NCBI GenBank assembly: GCA_035688265.1
Contig: DASSNE010000006.1
Coordinates: 1 to 29,783 of the forward strand
Source of the DNA: DASSBR01 sp035688265
GTDB taxonomy: Bacteria; Pseudomonadota; Gammaproteobacteria; Natronospirales; DASSBR01
DNA: 29,783 nt
Reading direction: 5' to 3'
Positions within the stretch are counted from its first letter, which is position 1. Each line of letters starts with the position of its first letter. The position numbers were made by a program, and so were the translations under genes. The notes below the pieces were generated by a model, which was given only the letters and a program-made list of their open reading frames with translations, was not told the DNA's origin and searched no databases. This document shows positions 1 through 7,247 of the stretch, piece by piece.

Positions 1-130
1 CAGCGCTTTGCCTTCGGCTTCCTTCAGACTCCACCTCGCGATGGACGCCCTTGCCGTTCGGCTAACACTTCCCCTTGCCGGGTGTGTAGAGGACTTTCAC
101 CTCCTAGCGGGTGCGCCCTGCCGGGCGCAC
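1..130 (-). mobile_element. Group II intron, 5' end (partial, runs off left edge)
   Basis: Read on the minus strand from 130 downward, the sequence opens with GTGCG, the usual 5' end of bacterial group II introns. An 8-bp perfect hairpin follows at once (111-118 pairing with 123-130, loop 119-122). Next comes the stretch around AGGAGGTGAAAGTCCTC and then GAGGTGGAGTCTGAAGGAAG, which I recognise as domain I sequence of bacterial group II introns. The intron-encoded reverse transcriptase and domains V-VI would lie left of the window. The element begins three bases after the T-tract of a Rho-independent terminator, which is the insertion habit of class C introns. The class call is inference; group II identity is recognition from memory, not a search. 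Confidence 0.8.
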
Positions 131-133
131 CAC

Positions 134-166
134 AAAAAAGCGCCCCCCGCAACCACGGGGAGCGCT
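134..166 (-). terminator. Rho-independent terminator of the secreted-protein gene
   Basis: On the minus strand an 11-bp stem (156-166 pairing with 139-149, one T-G wobble) encloses a 6-base loop and is followed by six T residues (complement of 134-139). It lies 14 bases after the stop codon of the gene ending at 180. The group II intron starts three bases after the T-tract. Confidence 0.9.
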
Positions 167-179
167 TTCAGTCACTGCC

Positions 180-791
180 TTAATGCAATGATGCCAGCTT
201 CACTTGTTGGTGGCCGAGCGCGTGGGCGACGTCATAGAACGCCTGGTTGGTGATCTTGTGGACGTTCTGGTCGAAGTTGACGCCCAGCTTCGGATTCTGG
301 TTCACGTCTGCCATGACGGCGTTGTGAATGCCGTGCGACACCAGCGTGTCGTAGAAGCGGCCGGACCAGAAGGTGCCGTCCGGCGCGGTGCCGGCCTTGA
401 CCAGCGCCACCGCCAGCTTGTGCCCTTTCAGATGCGCCGGCGCCTGGGGCAGCGAGATGCCCATTGCCGTCGCGTGCTTCAGCGCATCCGCGACCACGGC
501 GTCAGTGCCTGCCAGCCAGTTGTGCACGCTCTCCTTGCCGTACTGCTTCGTCAGCTTGGCTACTTCGGCGTTGACCGTCTTTTTGCCCAGCATCGAGGTC
601 AGCGCCTGCGCGGTGGAGAAATGTTCGGGTCCGCCGCCGGCCTTGACCAGCGCCGCCGTCAGTTTCAGATTCGGCTGACCCAGGTAGGCCGGGCCGCCGA
701 ACATGTTGATGGTATCGGCCGCGAACGCGCTCGCTGCGAACAGCAACGCGGCCGCACCGGCGATCGTAAATTTCATATAGCTTCTTTTCAT
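180..791 (-). CDS. Secreted/periplasmic protein of unknown function with an internal repeat
   Basis: 203 residues from the ATG at 791, chosen because AAGGAG lies 7 bases upstream; a GTG sits one codon earlier. The N-terminus has basic residues, a hydrophobic stretch rich in A/L and a likely signal peptidase I site after ASAFA, so export is expected. I do not recognise the mature family. Two related segments are visible, around LTAALVKAGGGPEHF and LAVALVKAGTAPDGTF, both followed by helical sequence, which suggests an old internal duplication. The mature protein has no cysteine. The gene lies 25 bases downstream of the TrmB-type regulator on the same strand and probably shares its transcript; a strong terminator follows it. 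Function cannot be stated. Confidence 0.75.
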   Translation of the reverse strand: MKRSYMKFTIAGAAALLFAASAFAADTINMFGGPAYLGQPNLKLTAALVKAGGGPEHFSTAQALTSMLGKKTVNAEVAKLTKQYGKESVHNWLAGTDAVVADALKHATAMGISLPQAPAHLKGHKLAVALVKAGTAPDGTFWSGRFYDTLVSHGIHNAVMADVNQNPKLGVNFDQNVHKITNQAFYDVAHALGHQQVKLASLH

Positions 792-816
792 CACTTGTCT
801 CCTTCTTTGCGGGACA

Positions 817-1656
817 TCAATTTGAGTTCCTGCCGGTGATGTCCGTCAGCCGGGCCAGGAAACTGCCTTTGGGTTCGAGCGCATCCAACAATTCGTGCGC
901 CGAGTGGGAAAGCAAACCGTCGAACCGATCGCCGACGTCATCGGCCACGATGGCCAGCGCCAGGCTCTGGCGGATGTAAGCGGCGATCAATTCCACAACG
1001 AGGTGCTGTCTTGTCGAAACTGCCGTGGTGCCGGCAGCGCCGATTTCGCCGGCGATGGCATGGCGACCGTCGCCGACGATCAACAGCCACCGGGCATCGC
1101 CGGCCGGCGCGAGGTTATAGCGATGAATGTGGCCCTGGCAGCCGCCGCATTCGGCGTCGCACGCCTCCATGCACAGCGTGGTGATGGCGGCGCCGCGCTC
1201 GCGTGCTTCGCGCAACGGTTCGGCAAGCGCCCCGGCTTCGGTTGGCTGGATGCCGATCAGCAGTTCGCTCGTTGCGCCGTCGATCGCCGCGCGCGCCTGG
1301 CCGATCAGTTCGTTATAGCTTTTAAGATTGAACACCGGCGCGACCTCGTCGTCGCGCTCCAGCACCGCCAGCGCCTTCTCCACCGCCTCCAGCGTGCGCC
1401 GGTGGCGCCGATCGAGCCGACGGACCAGTTCGGCCGGCTTGACGGCGACATAGCGCACGCCGTCGGGCGTATCCAGGCGCCGCGCCGCGCCCCGTTCGGC
1501 CAGCCGCTCCAGCACCGCATATACATTGGCGCGCGGCATACCGGCCGCCTTGGCGACCTCATAGCCGTTGCGGGGGCCGGCGCCGACGAGACTCACATAG
1601 GCGCGCGCCTCGTAGTCGGTGAAACCCAGTTCCTGTAGCAAAGCGTGTACGTTCAT
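817..1656 (-). CDS. TrmB-family transcriptional regulator with a cysteine cluster
   Basis: 279 residues from the ATG at 1656. The N-terminal 70 residues form the winged helix of the TrmB family (LGFTDYEARAYVSLV, then NGYEVAKAAGMPRANVYAVL), followed by a helix likely to dimerise and a C-terminal effector domain. TrmB proteins are best known as sugar-responsive regulators in archaea and also occur in bacteria. The effector domain carries C162, C166, C170 and C173 followed by H176 and H178, a compact cluster that could bind a metal or sense redox state; this is inference. The gene is divergent from gluconokinase with an inverted repeat between them, so gluconokinase and its own promoter are the likely targets. 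The ribosome binding site is weak (GGCGG), and a TTG four codons upstream is an alternative start. Confidence 0.85.
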   Translation of the reverse strand: MNVHALLQELGFTDYEARAYVSLVGAGPRNGYEVAKAAGMPRANVYAVLERLAERGAARRLDTPDGVRYVAVKPAELVRRLDRRHRRTLEAVEKALAVLERDDEVAPVFNLKSYNELIGQARAAIDGATSELLIGIQPTEAGALAEPLREARERGAAITTLCMEACDAECGGCQGHIHRYNLAPAGDARWLLIVGDGRHAIAGEIGAAGTTAVSTRQHLVVELIAAYIRQSLALAIVADDVGDRFDGLLSHSAHELLDALEPKGSFLARLTDITGRNSN

Positions 1657-1668
1657 GATGGCCGCCAA

Positions 1669-1694
1669 ATAGTAGTAGCGTTAGCAACTACTAT
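1669..1694. promoter_or_regulatory. Inverted repeat, candidate TrmB operator
   Basis: ATAGTAGT (1669-1676) and ACTACTAT (1687-1694) are perfect inverted copies separated by 10 bases. They lie 12 bases upstream of the TrmB ATG and 41 bases upstream of the gluconokinase ATG. TACT/AGTA half-sites recall published TrmB operators in Halobacterium, so autoregulation plus control of gluconokinase is plausible. TACTAT at 1689-1694 could also serve as a weak -10 for the plus-strand gene. Confidence 0.55.
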
Positions 1695-1735
1695 ACGAGC
1701 CGGAACGGGAAAGTCAAGCATGCTACGCTGAGACG

Positions 1736-2275
1736 ATGCGATGGACGGACGAAAGCCCGCAGGTGATTGTCGTGATGGGCGTCTCGGGCTCCGGCAAGAC
1801 GACCGTCGGTGCCCTGCTGGCCGGACGGCTGCACTGGGCATTCGCCGACGCGGACGACTTCCACAGCGCCGCGAATATCGCCAAGATGCACGGCGGCAGC
1901 CCGCTCGATGACGCCGATCGCGCGCCGTGGCTCAAGGCGATCGCCGCGCAAATCGACGAGTGGCGGGCCGACGGCCAACAGGGTGTGGTGACCTGCTCCG
2001 CGCTCAAGCGGCGCTATCGCGACGTGATCATCGGCGCGCGCGAGGACGTGCGGCTGGTCTATTTGCGCGGCGACAAGGACATGATCGCCCGCCGGATGAT
2101 CGCGCGGCACAGCCACTTCTTGCCGGTCAGTCTGCTGGACAGCCAGTTCGCCGCGCTGGAGGAGCCGGCGCCCGAGGAGCACGCCGTCGTCATCCCGATC
2201 GGCAGGTCGCCGACCGATCTGGTCGACGACATCGTCGCCGCGCTGTCCGTTGCCGATCCCTCGCCGGATTCCTAG
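1736..2275 (+). CDS. gntK: Gluconokinase
   Basis: 179 residues, the usual size of GntK-type gluconokinases, which phosphorylate D-gluconate with ATP to 6-phosphogluconate in the cytoplasm. The P-loop GVSGSGKT is at residues 15-22. The family motifs DADDFHSAANIAKM and PLDDADRAPWL follow, then TCSALKRRYRD and the LID-region arginines. The ATG at 1736 fits the family N-terminus, although the Shine-Dalgarno is weak (GAGACG). The gene is divergent from the TrmB-type regulator. Its product feeds the 6-phosphogluconate dehydrogenase encoded at 22029-23024, joining gluconate use to the pentose phosphate/phosphoketolase genes in this window. Confidence 0.93.
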   Translation: MRWTDESPQVIVVMGVSGSGKTTVGALLAGRLHWAFADADDFHSAANIAKMHGGSPLDDADRAPWLKAIAAQIDEWRADGQQGVVTCSALKRRYRDVIIGAREDVRLVYLRGDKDMIARRMIARHSHFLPVSLLDSQFAALEEPAPEEHAVVIPIGRSPTDLVDDIVAALSVADPSPDS

Positions 2276-2294
2276 AGAACCGCGGCAGGGATCG
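2254..2294 (+). repeat. Inverted repeat spanning the gluconokinase stop codon
   Basis: CGATCCCT (2254-2261) and AGGGATCG (2287-2294) are perfect inverted copies. GCCG/CGGC can extend the stem inward past a one-base bulge. No T-tract follows, so it is not a standard terminator; it could be an mRNA 3' stem or chance. Confidence 0.3.
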
Positions 2295-2375
2295 CACCAA
2301 TAGCCATACACGGCGCCCTGTCGCTATGCTGGCCGGATTGGACGTAACACATGGAGGTGTCCCATCGACGATAAC

Positions 2376-3029
2376 GTGCTTCTGCTCGACGTCGACAACA
2401 CGCTGCTCGACAACGACCGCTTCGAAGCCGACCTGACCGCGCAGCTCGAACGTGCCTTCGGCCGGCAGGGCCGCGACCAGTTCTGGCGCGCCTACGAAGC
2501 GCTGCGCACCGAACTGGGCTACGCCAATTACCTCGGCGCGGTGCAGCGTTTCCGCGGCGACACCGAGGCCAATCCCCAGTTGCTGCAGCTCGGGGACTGG
2601 CTGCTGGGCTATCCGTTCGCCGAACGCCTGTTCCCCGGCGCGCTCGACCTCCTCAACTACCTGGCCCGGTTTGGCCAGCCGGTACTGCTGTCGGACGGCG
2701 ATGTCGTATTTCAGCCGCACAAGATCCGCCGCGCCGGGCTATGGGACGCGGTCGACGGCCGCGTGCTGATCTACGTCCATAAGGAGCACATGCTCGGAGC
2801 AGTCGAAGCGCGCTTTCCCGCACGGCATTACGTGATGGTCGACGACAAGCCGCACGTGCTGGCATCGATGAAGCAGGTCATGGGCGATCACCTGACCACC
2901 ATATTCGTGCGCCAGGGCCACTACGCCCACGCGCCCGGCGCACCCCATGATGTCGCCGACGTGACGATCCAGCGCATCGCCGACCTGCGGCGTCTGAATC
3001 TGTCATCGGGGCAGATGACCAGCGCGTGA
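2376..3029 (+). CDS. HAD-superfamily hydrolase
   Basis: 217 residues from the GTG at 2376. Motif I is DVDNTLLD near the N-terminus (nucleophile Asp and acid/base Asp). Motif II is the serine of LLSDGD, and motif IV is the MVDDKPHVL region. The cap is helical, as in subfamily I phosphatases. The substrate cannot be read from sequence; a small phosphorylated metabolite is likely. The start is uncertain: GGAGGT at 2353-2358 is 17 bases from the GTG, too far. The same frame stays open upstream to an ATC at 2364 only 5 bases from GGAGGT, giving the usual spacing and a more typical N-terminus. The gene overlaps the next one by 4 bases (GTGA), so the two are translationally coupled. Confidence 0.8.
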   Translation: MLLLDVDNTLLDNDRFEADLTAQLERAFGRQGRDQFWRAYEALRTELGYANYLGAVQRFRGDTEANPQLLQLGDWLLGYPFAERLFPGALDLLNYLARFGQPVLLSDGDVVFQPHKIRRAGLWDAVDGRVLIYVHKEHMLGAVEARFPARHYVMVDDKPHVLASMKQVMGDHLTTIFVRQGHYAHAPGAPHDVADVTIQRIADLRRLNLSSGQMTSA

Positions 3030-4567
3030 ACACATCGAATCCAGCCGAGACCCAAGTCCGCGTTATAGAATTTTTGTCGGATCCGGCGAGCTACGACGCC
3101 GCCGGTCCAGTGTGTCAAATCAGCACGCATTGCTCCATCGTGTTTCTCGTCGAGAAGCGCGCTTACAAACTCAAGCGCGCCGTCAAATATTCTTACCTCG
3201 ATTACAGCACTTTGGCCTTGCGAGAGAAATTCTGCCATGCCGAACTTGCACTCAATCAAAGAACGGCACCGGAGATCTACTTGCGCGTGCGACCCATAAC
3301 GCTCACAACCAGAGGTGTACTGGCCTTTGATGGCGATGGCGAGGTTCTTGACTACGTTCTGGAGATGCGTCGGTTTTGCGATAAGGACCTTTTCGATCAA
3401 ATAGTCGAGGCCGATCGCCTGACGCCCGCGCTGGCCAATCGTCTAGCCGACACTATTGCGCAGTTTCATGCCGACGCGGAACGGACGCCGCTTCATGGCG
3501 GCCGCGACAAGTTCGCCTCCACCATTACTGGCAACTACGACAATCTCATCTTGTCATTGCCGGCGCTCGATCGTCGCCTGATTGAACGCCAGCTTTGCCA
3601 ATCGCGGGCTCGGATGCGTGAGGTAGGAGACCTGATGGACGAGAGACGGGATCGAGGCTTCACACGACGGTGCCACGGTGATCTTCATCTACGCAACATC
3701 TGCCTGTTCAACAATCGGCCGATGCTGTTCGACGCGATCGAATTTAACGACGATATCTCATGTATCGACGTGATCTACGATCTTGCCTTTCTGCTCATGG
3801 ATCTCGTCCATCGCCACCGCATCGATCTGGCCAATCTGATCTTCAATCGCTATTTCGATTATACCGGCGACCGTTCAGGCCTCTCGCCATTGCCTCTATT
3901 TCTTTCTACGCGGGCAGCGGTTCGTGCCCACGTTCAGGTCGCTCTGGGGTGCACATCGGGAGATGGGCGGGCCCCGTCGTTCCGAACCGCGGCCGATTAT
4001 CTCGAACTGGCGCTGAAACTGCTCGAAAAACACCGGCCGCAGCTTATCGCTCTGGGAGGCATCAGCGGAACCGGCAAATCGACCATCGCCCGGGCTCTTG
4101 CGCCGGTATACCCGCCGATGCCCGGCGCACGGGTTCTGCGCAGCGATATCCTGCGTAAACGCCTGGCACTCGTACCAGCCGAAACCCGACTGCCGGCGGA
4201 AAGCTATACGGCGGCCGCATCCCGGGAGGTCTACGCGAAGTTGCGCTCGGATGCCATCGCGATCGCGGCGACAGGTTATACCGTCATCCTCGACGCCACA
4301 TTCCTGTCGCCGCACGAGCGACACGCGGTCGCCGAGGTGGCCCGCGAGGCCGGCCTGCGTTTCACCGGTTTGTGGCTGGAGGCGCCTCACGACATTCTCG
4401 TCGCACGCGTTTATGGCCGCCAGGGGGACGCGTCGGATGCAGGCATCGCTGTTCTCGAACAGCAACTTGGGGTCGATCCCGGCCGGATCGAATGGCAACG
4501 CATTGATGCATCGGAAAATATGATGGCGACCCTTGCGGCAGTCAAGACAGCATGCGGGCTAAAATAG
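3026..4567 (+). CDS. APH-like kinase fused to a P-loop ATP-binding domain (Rv2004c-like)
   Basis: 513 residues from a GTG overlapping the stop of the HAD gene. Residues about 40-300 form an aminoglycoside-phosphotransferase-like fold with the Brenner-type loop CHGDLHLRN (H217, D219, N224) and a following DAIEFND metal-binding segment. Residues about 340-510 are a P-loop kinase-like domain with Walker A GGISGTGKST (K351). The combination is annotated in many genomes as bifunctional aminoglycoside phosphotransferase/ATP-binding protein. A well-known example is Rv2004c of the M. tuberculosis DosR regulon. The true substrate is unknown and nothing here shows antibiotic resistance. It sits 21 bases upstream of the P-type ATPase gene and is probably cotranscribed with it. 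Confidence 0.88.
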   Translation: MNTSNPAETQVRVIEFLSDPASYDAAGPVCQISTHCSIVFLVEKRAYKLKRAVKYSYLDYSTLALREKFCHAELALNQRTAPEIYLRVRPITLTTRGVLAFDGDGEVLDYVLEMRRFCDKDLFDQIVEADRLTPALANRLADTIAQFHADAERTPLHGGRDKFASTITGNYDNLILSLPALDRRLIERQLCQSRARMREVGDLMDERRDRGFTRRCHGDLHLRNICLFNNRPMLFDAIEFNDDISCIDVIYDLAFLLMDLVHRHRIDLANLIFNRYFDYTGDRSGLSPLPLFLSTRAAVRAHVQVALGCTSGDGRAPSFRTAADYLELALKLLEKHRPQLIALGGISGTGKSTIARALAPVYPPMPGARVLRSDILRKRLALVPAETRLPAESYTAAASREVYAKLRSDAIAIAATGYTVILDATFLSPHERHAVAEVAREAGLRFTGLWLEAPHDILVARVYGRQGDASDAGIAVLEQQLGVDPGRIEWQRIDASENMMATLAAVKTACGLK

Positions 4568-4588
4568 TCAATTATTGAGGCCCGTCCA

Positions 4589-7207
4589 ATGCCACGATAC
4601 TCCAACGCGCACGGGCAGGTATTTCGCGATCTTGGCGATATCGCTCGGCTCGCACCCCACGATGTATTCGCGGCGCTGGAGAGCAGTCCTGCCGGCCTGT
4701 CCGACGACGAGATCGAAGAACGGCTCGACGCCCATGGCCCCAATACGGTCGCCCGTGAAGGCAGACGCGGCCTCCTGAAACAAATCGCCGTCCAGCTCTG
4801 GACGCCATTAAACATCATGCTGCTTGGCCTCGCCGGCGCATCTTTTGCGCTCGGCGATACGCATGCCGCGATCATCGTCGCGGTTATGGTCATGTTGAGT
4901 GCCGGCCTCTCTTTCCTGCAGGAATATCGCTCCGACAAAGCTGCCGAAGCACTACGTGGCATGGTCAGCACTAATGCGACTGTCTTGCGGCGACAATCTG
5001 CAGTCTCGCCGGCGTCGGGTAAGCCCTCAGCAGTCGACATCCCGATCGAGCGGCTCGTGCCGGGCGACGTTGTGCTGCTTTCGGCCGGCGACATGATCCC
5101 GGCGGACGTCCGCCTGGTGTCGGCCAAAGACCTTTATCTCAACGAGGCGGCCTTGACCGGCGAATCGCTGCCGGTCACGAAAACCGCTTCACCGGCCGCC
5201 GAAGCGGTTGCGAACCCGCTGGACCTGCCTGACCTGTGCTTTATGGGCACGAACGTCGTGAGCGGCGTGGCTACCGGCGTTGTCGTTGTTACCGGCAGAA
5301 GAACATCCTTCGGCCAAGTCGCTGACAAAATAGCAAAAAAGCGTCCGCCAACCAGCTTTGAAAGGGGCATCGACCGGTTCGTCTGGCTGATGGTTCGCTT
5401 CATGCTGGCGATGGCGGTCGCGGTGCTGGCGATCAACGGGTTTACGAAAGGCGACTGGTTCGAAGCATTACTCTTTGCCGTCGCCGTCGCGGTGGGCCTC
5501 GCCCCGGAAATGATGCCGATGATCGTCACCGTCAACCTCGCAAAAGGGGCGCTGGCGATGTCGCGCAAGCGCGCTATCGTCAAACGACTGAACTCAATCC
5601 AGAACTTCGGCGCGATGGATATTTTGTGCACGGACAAAACCGGCACCCTCACGCAGAACCGAATCTTTCTCAAGGAACACCTGGATATCGAAGGAAACGA
5701 CTCCAGCACGGTGCTCGAATTCGCCTACCTCAACAGTTACTTTCAATCGGGCCTCAAAAACCTGCTCGACGTCGCCGTTCTGGACCATATCGAACTGCAC
5801 CGCGAACTGAGCGTCGAAAGCGAATTTGAAAAAATCGACGAAATCCCGTTCGACTTCGAACGCCGCCGGATGTCGGTCGTCCTGCGAAAGGCTGGCGGCA
5901 ACCATCTCCTTATTTGCAAAGGCGCCGTTGAGGAGATGTTTTCCGTCTGCTCCGCATATGAAATCCGTGACGAACACGGCGCGCTCGACGCCGCCCGGTT
6001 CAATGCCGCTAGAGAAGAAACGATGCGGCTCAATGCCGCCGGGTTCCGCGTTATTGCGGTCGGATACCGGGAGGTAAGGGTGCCGCCAGCCTACTACTCG
6101 CCTGTCGATGAACGGGATCTGACGCTTGTCGGCTATATCGCGTTTCTGGATCCGCCCAAGGACAGCGCCGCTGCCGCGATCAGGGCGTTAAACGGGCACG
6201 GCGTGCGGGTGAAGATATTGACCGGAGACAATGACGCCGTGGCGCGTAAAGTCTGTGCCGAGGTAGGGCTCCCGACGCAAGAGATATTGCTCGGTAGCGA
6301 GATTGACAAAATGTCCCCCGATGCCCTGGCGACCGCGGCGGAAGCCGTCGATCTCTTCGCAAAGTTGGCCCCGGCACAAAAGGCAATGGTCATCAGTGCA
6401 CTCCACCGGAAAGATCACGTCGTCGGTTTCCTCGGTGACGGCATAAACGACGGGCCGGCGTTGAAGGCCGCGGACGTCGGTATATCAGTCGATACAGCAG
6501 TCGACATCGCCAAAGAGTCTGCCGACATCATATTGCTCGAAAAGAGCCTCACTGTGCTCGACGCCGGCGTAATCGAGGGGCGCAGGGTTTTCGGCAACAT
6601 CATCAAGTACATCCGGATGAGCGCGAGCTCCAACTTCGGAAATGTGTTCAGCATCATCGGCGCCAGCATTTTCCTGCCGTTCCTGCCGATGGCTCCTGTC
6701 CAGGTGCTTGCTCTCAATCTCCTTTACGACTTTTCGCAGACCGCCGTTCCGACCGATAACGTCGATGACGAATACCTGCAGGCACCGCGGCGATGGGAGA
6801 TCGGAAACGTGATGAGGTTCATGGTCGTGGTCGGCCCGGTCAGCTCGATCTTCGACTATGCCACCTTCTTTACAATGTTGTTCGTTTTCGGCGCGTGGAG
6901 CGACTCGTCGTTATTTCAAACGGGATGGTTTGTGGAGTCGTTGCTGACTGAAACGCTGATTGTCCATGTCATCAGAACCGCCCGAATTCCATTCCTGCAG
7001 AGCCGCGCAAGCGCGGCACTGATAGCTACGACGGTGACCATTGCCGGAATCGGCATTCTCCTGCCGTTCACCGAGCTTGGGATTATTCTCGGCTTCAAGC
7101 CGCTTCCCCACTTGTATTGGCCCTTTCTGGTGTTGTTCCTGAGCAGCTACGCCGTGCTTGCGCACCTGGCGAAGACTTACTTCTTCCGCCGCTTCGGGAT
7201 AAGCTGA
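4589..7207 (+). CDS. mgtA: Magnesium-transporting P-type ATPase, MgtA-like (P3B)
   Basis: 872 residues, close to the roughly 900 of MgtA. It is an inner-membrane pump that hydrolyses ATP to import Mg2+ in characterised members. Motifs in order: an N-terminal cytosolic segment, two membrane helices, actuator motif LTGESLP (about residue 190), M4 signature VGLAPEMMPMIV, phosphorylation site DKTGTLTQ (D349), nucleotide-binding KGAVEEM, TGDN, hinge GDGINDGPALK (about 616), and C-terminal membrane helices. The M4 and flanking SIQNFGAMDILC sequence match MgtA better than Ca2+ or Na+/K+ pumps. The start has GAGG about 9 bases upstream. No long Mg-sensing leader is visible, since the gene begins 21 bases after the previous stop, so expression probably follows the operon. 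Ion specificity is inferred. Confidence 0.9.
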   Translation: MPRYSNAHGQVFRDLGDIARLAPHDVFAALESSPAGLSDDEIEERLDAHGPNTVAREGRRGLLKQIAVQLWTPLNIMLLGLAGASFALGDTHAAIIVAVMVMLSAGLSFLQEYRSDKAAEALRGMVSTNATVLRRQSAVSPASGKPSAVDIPIERLVPGDVVLLSAGDMIPADVRLVSAKDLYLNEAALTGESLPVTKTASPAAEAVANPLDLPDLCFMGTNVVSGVATGVVVVTGRRTSFGQVADKIAKKRPPTSFERGIDRFVWLMVRFMLAMAVAVLAINGFTKGDWFEALLFAVAVAVGLAPEMMPMIVTVNLAKGALAMSRKRAIVKRLNSIQNFGAMDILCTDKTGTLTQNRIFLKEHLDIEGNDSSTVLEFAYLNSYFQSGLKNLLDVAVLDHIELHRELSVESEFEKIDEIPFDFERRRMSVVLRKAGGNHLLICKGAVEEMFSVCSAYEIRDEHGALDAARFNAAREETMRLNAAGFRVIAVGYREVRVPPAYYSPVDERDLTLVGYIAFLDPPKDSAAAAIRALNGHGVRVKILTGDNDAVARKVCAEVGLPTQEILLGSEIDKMSPDALATAAEAVDLFAKLAPAQKAMVISALHRKDHVVGFLGDGINDGPALKAADVGISVDTAVDIAKESADIILLEKSLTVLDAGVIEGRRVFGNIIKYIRMSASSNFGNVFSIIGASIFLPFLPMAPVQVLALNLLYDFSQTAVPTDNVDDEYLQAPRRWEIGNVMRFMVVVGPVSSIFDYATFFTMLFVFGAWSDSSLFQTGWFVESLLTETLIVHVIRTARIPFLQSRASAALIATTVTIAGIGILLPFTELGIILGFKPLPHLYWPFLVLFLSSYAVLAHLAKTYFFRRFGIS

Positions 7208-7247
7208 GGTTCGATCCGTGAAGGCCATCGGGGCGGCCGGCCGGGAC

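Noticed and set aside
8..253. Open frame on the plus strand at the left edge
   Set aside because: It reads through the antisense of the group II intron RNA and the terminator; the short Arg/His-rich product has no coding support.
807..820. FNR-like site TTGCG-GGAC-ATCAA before the secreted-protein gene
   Set aside because: 8/10 match, centred only 23 bases before the start codon and partly inside the trmB end, so it is not at a working activator distance.
3245..3260. FNR-like sequence TTGCA-CTCA-ATCAA
   Set aside because: It lies inside the APH-like coding region with no promoter or start nearby; chance match.
3026..4567. Antibiotic-resistance gene (aminoglycoside phosphotransferase)
   Set aside because: Only the kinase fold is shared; the fusion with a P-loop domain marks a different, stress-linked family.
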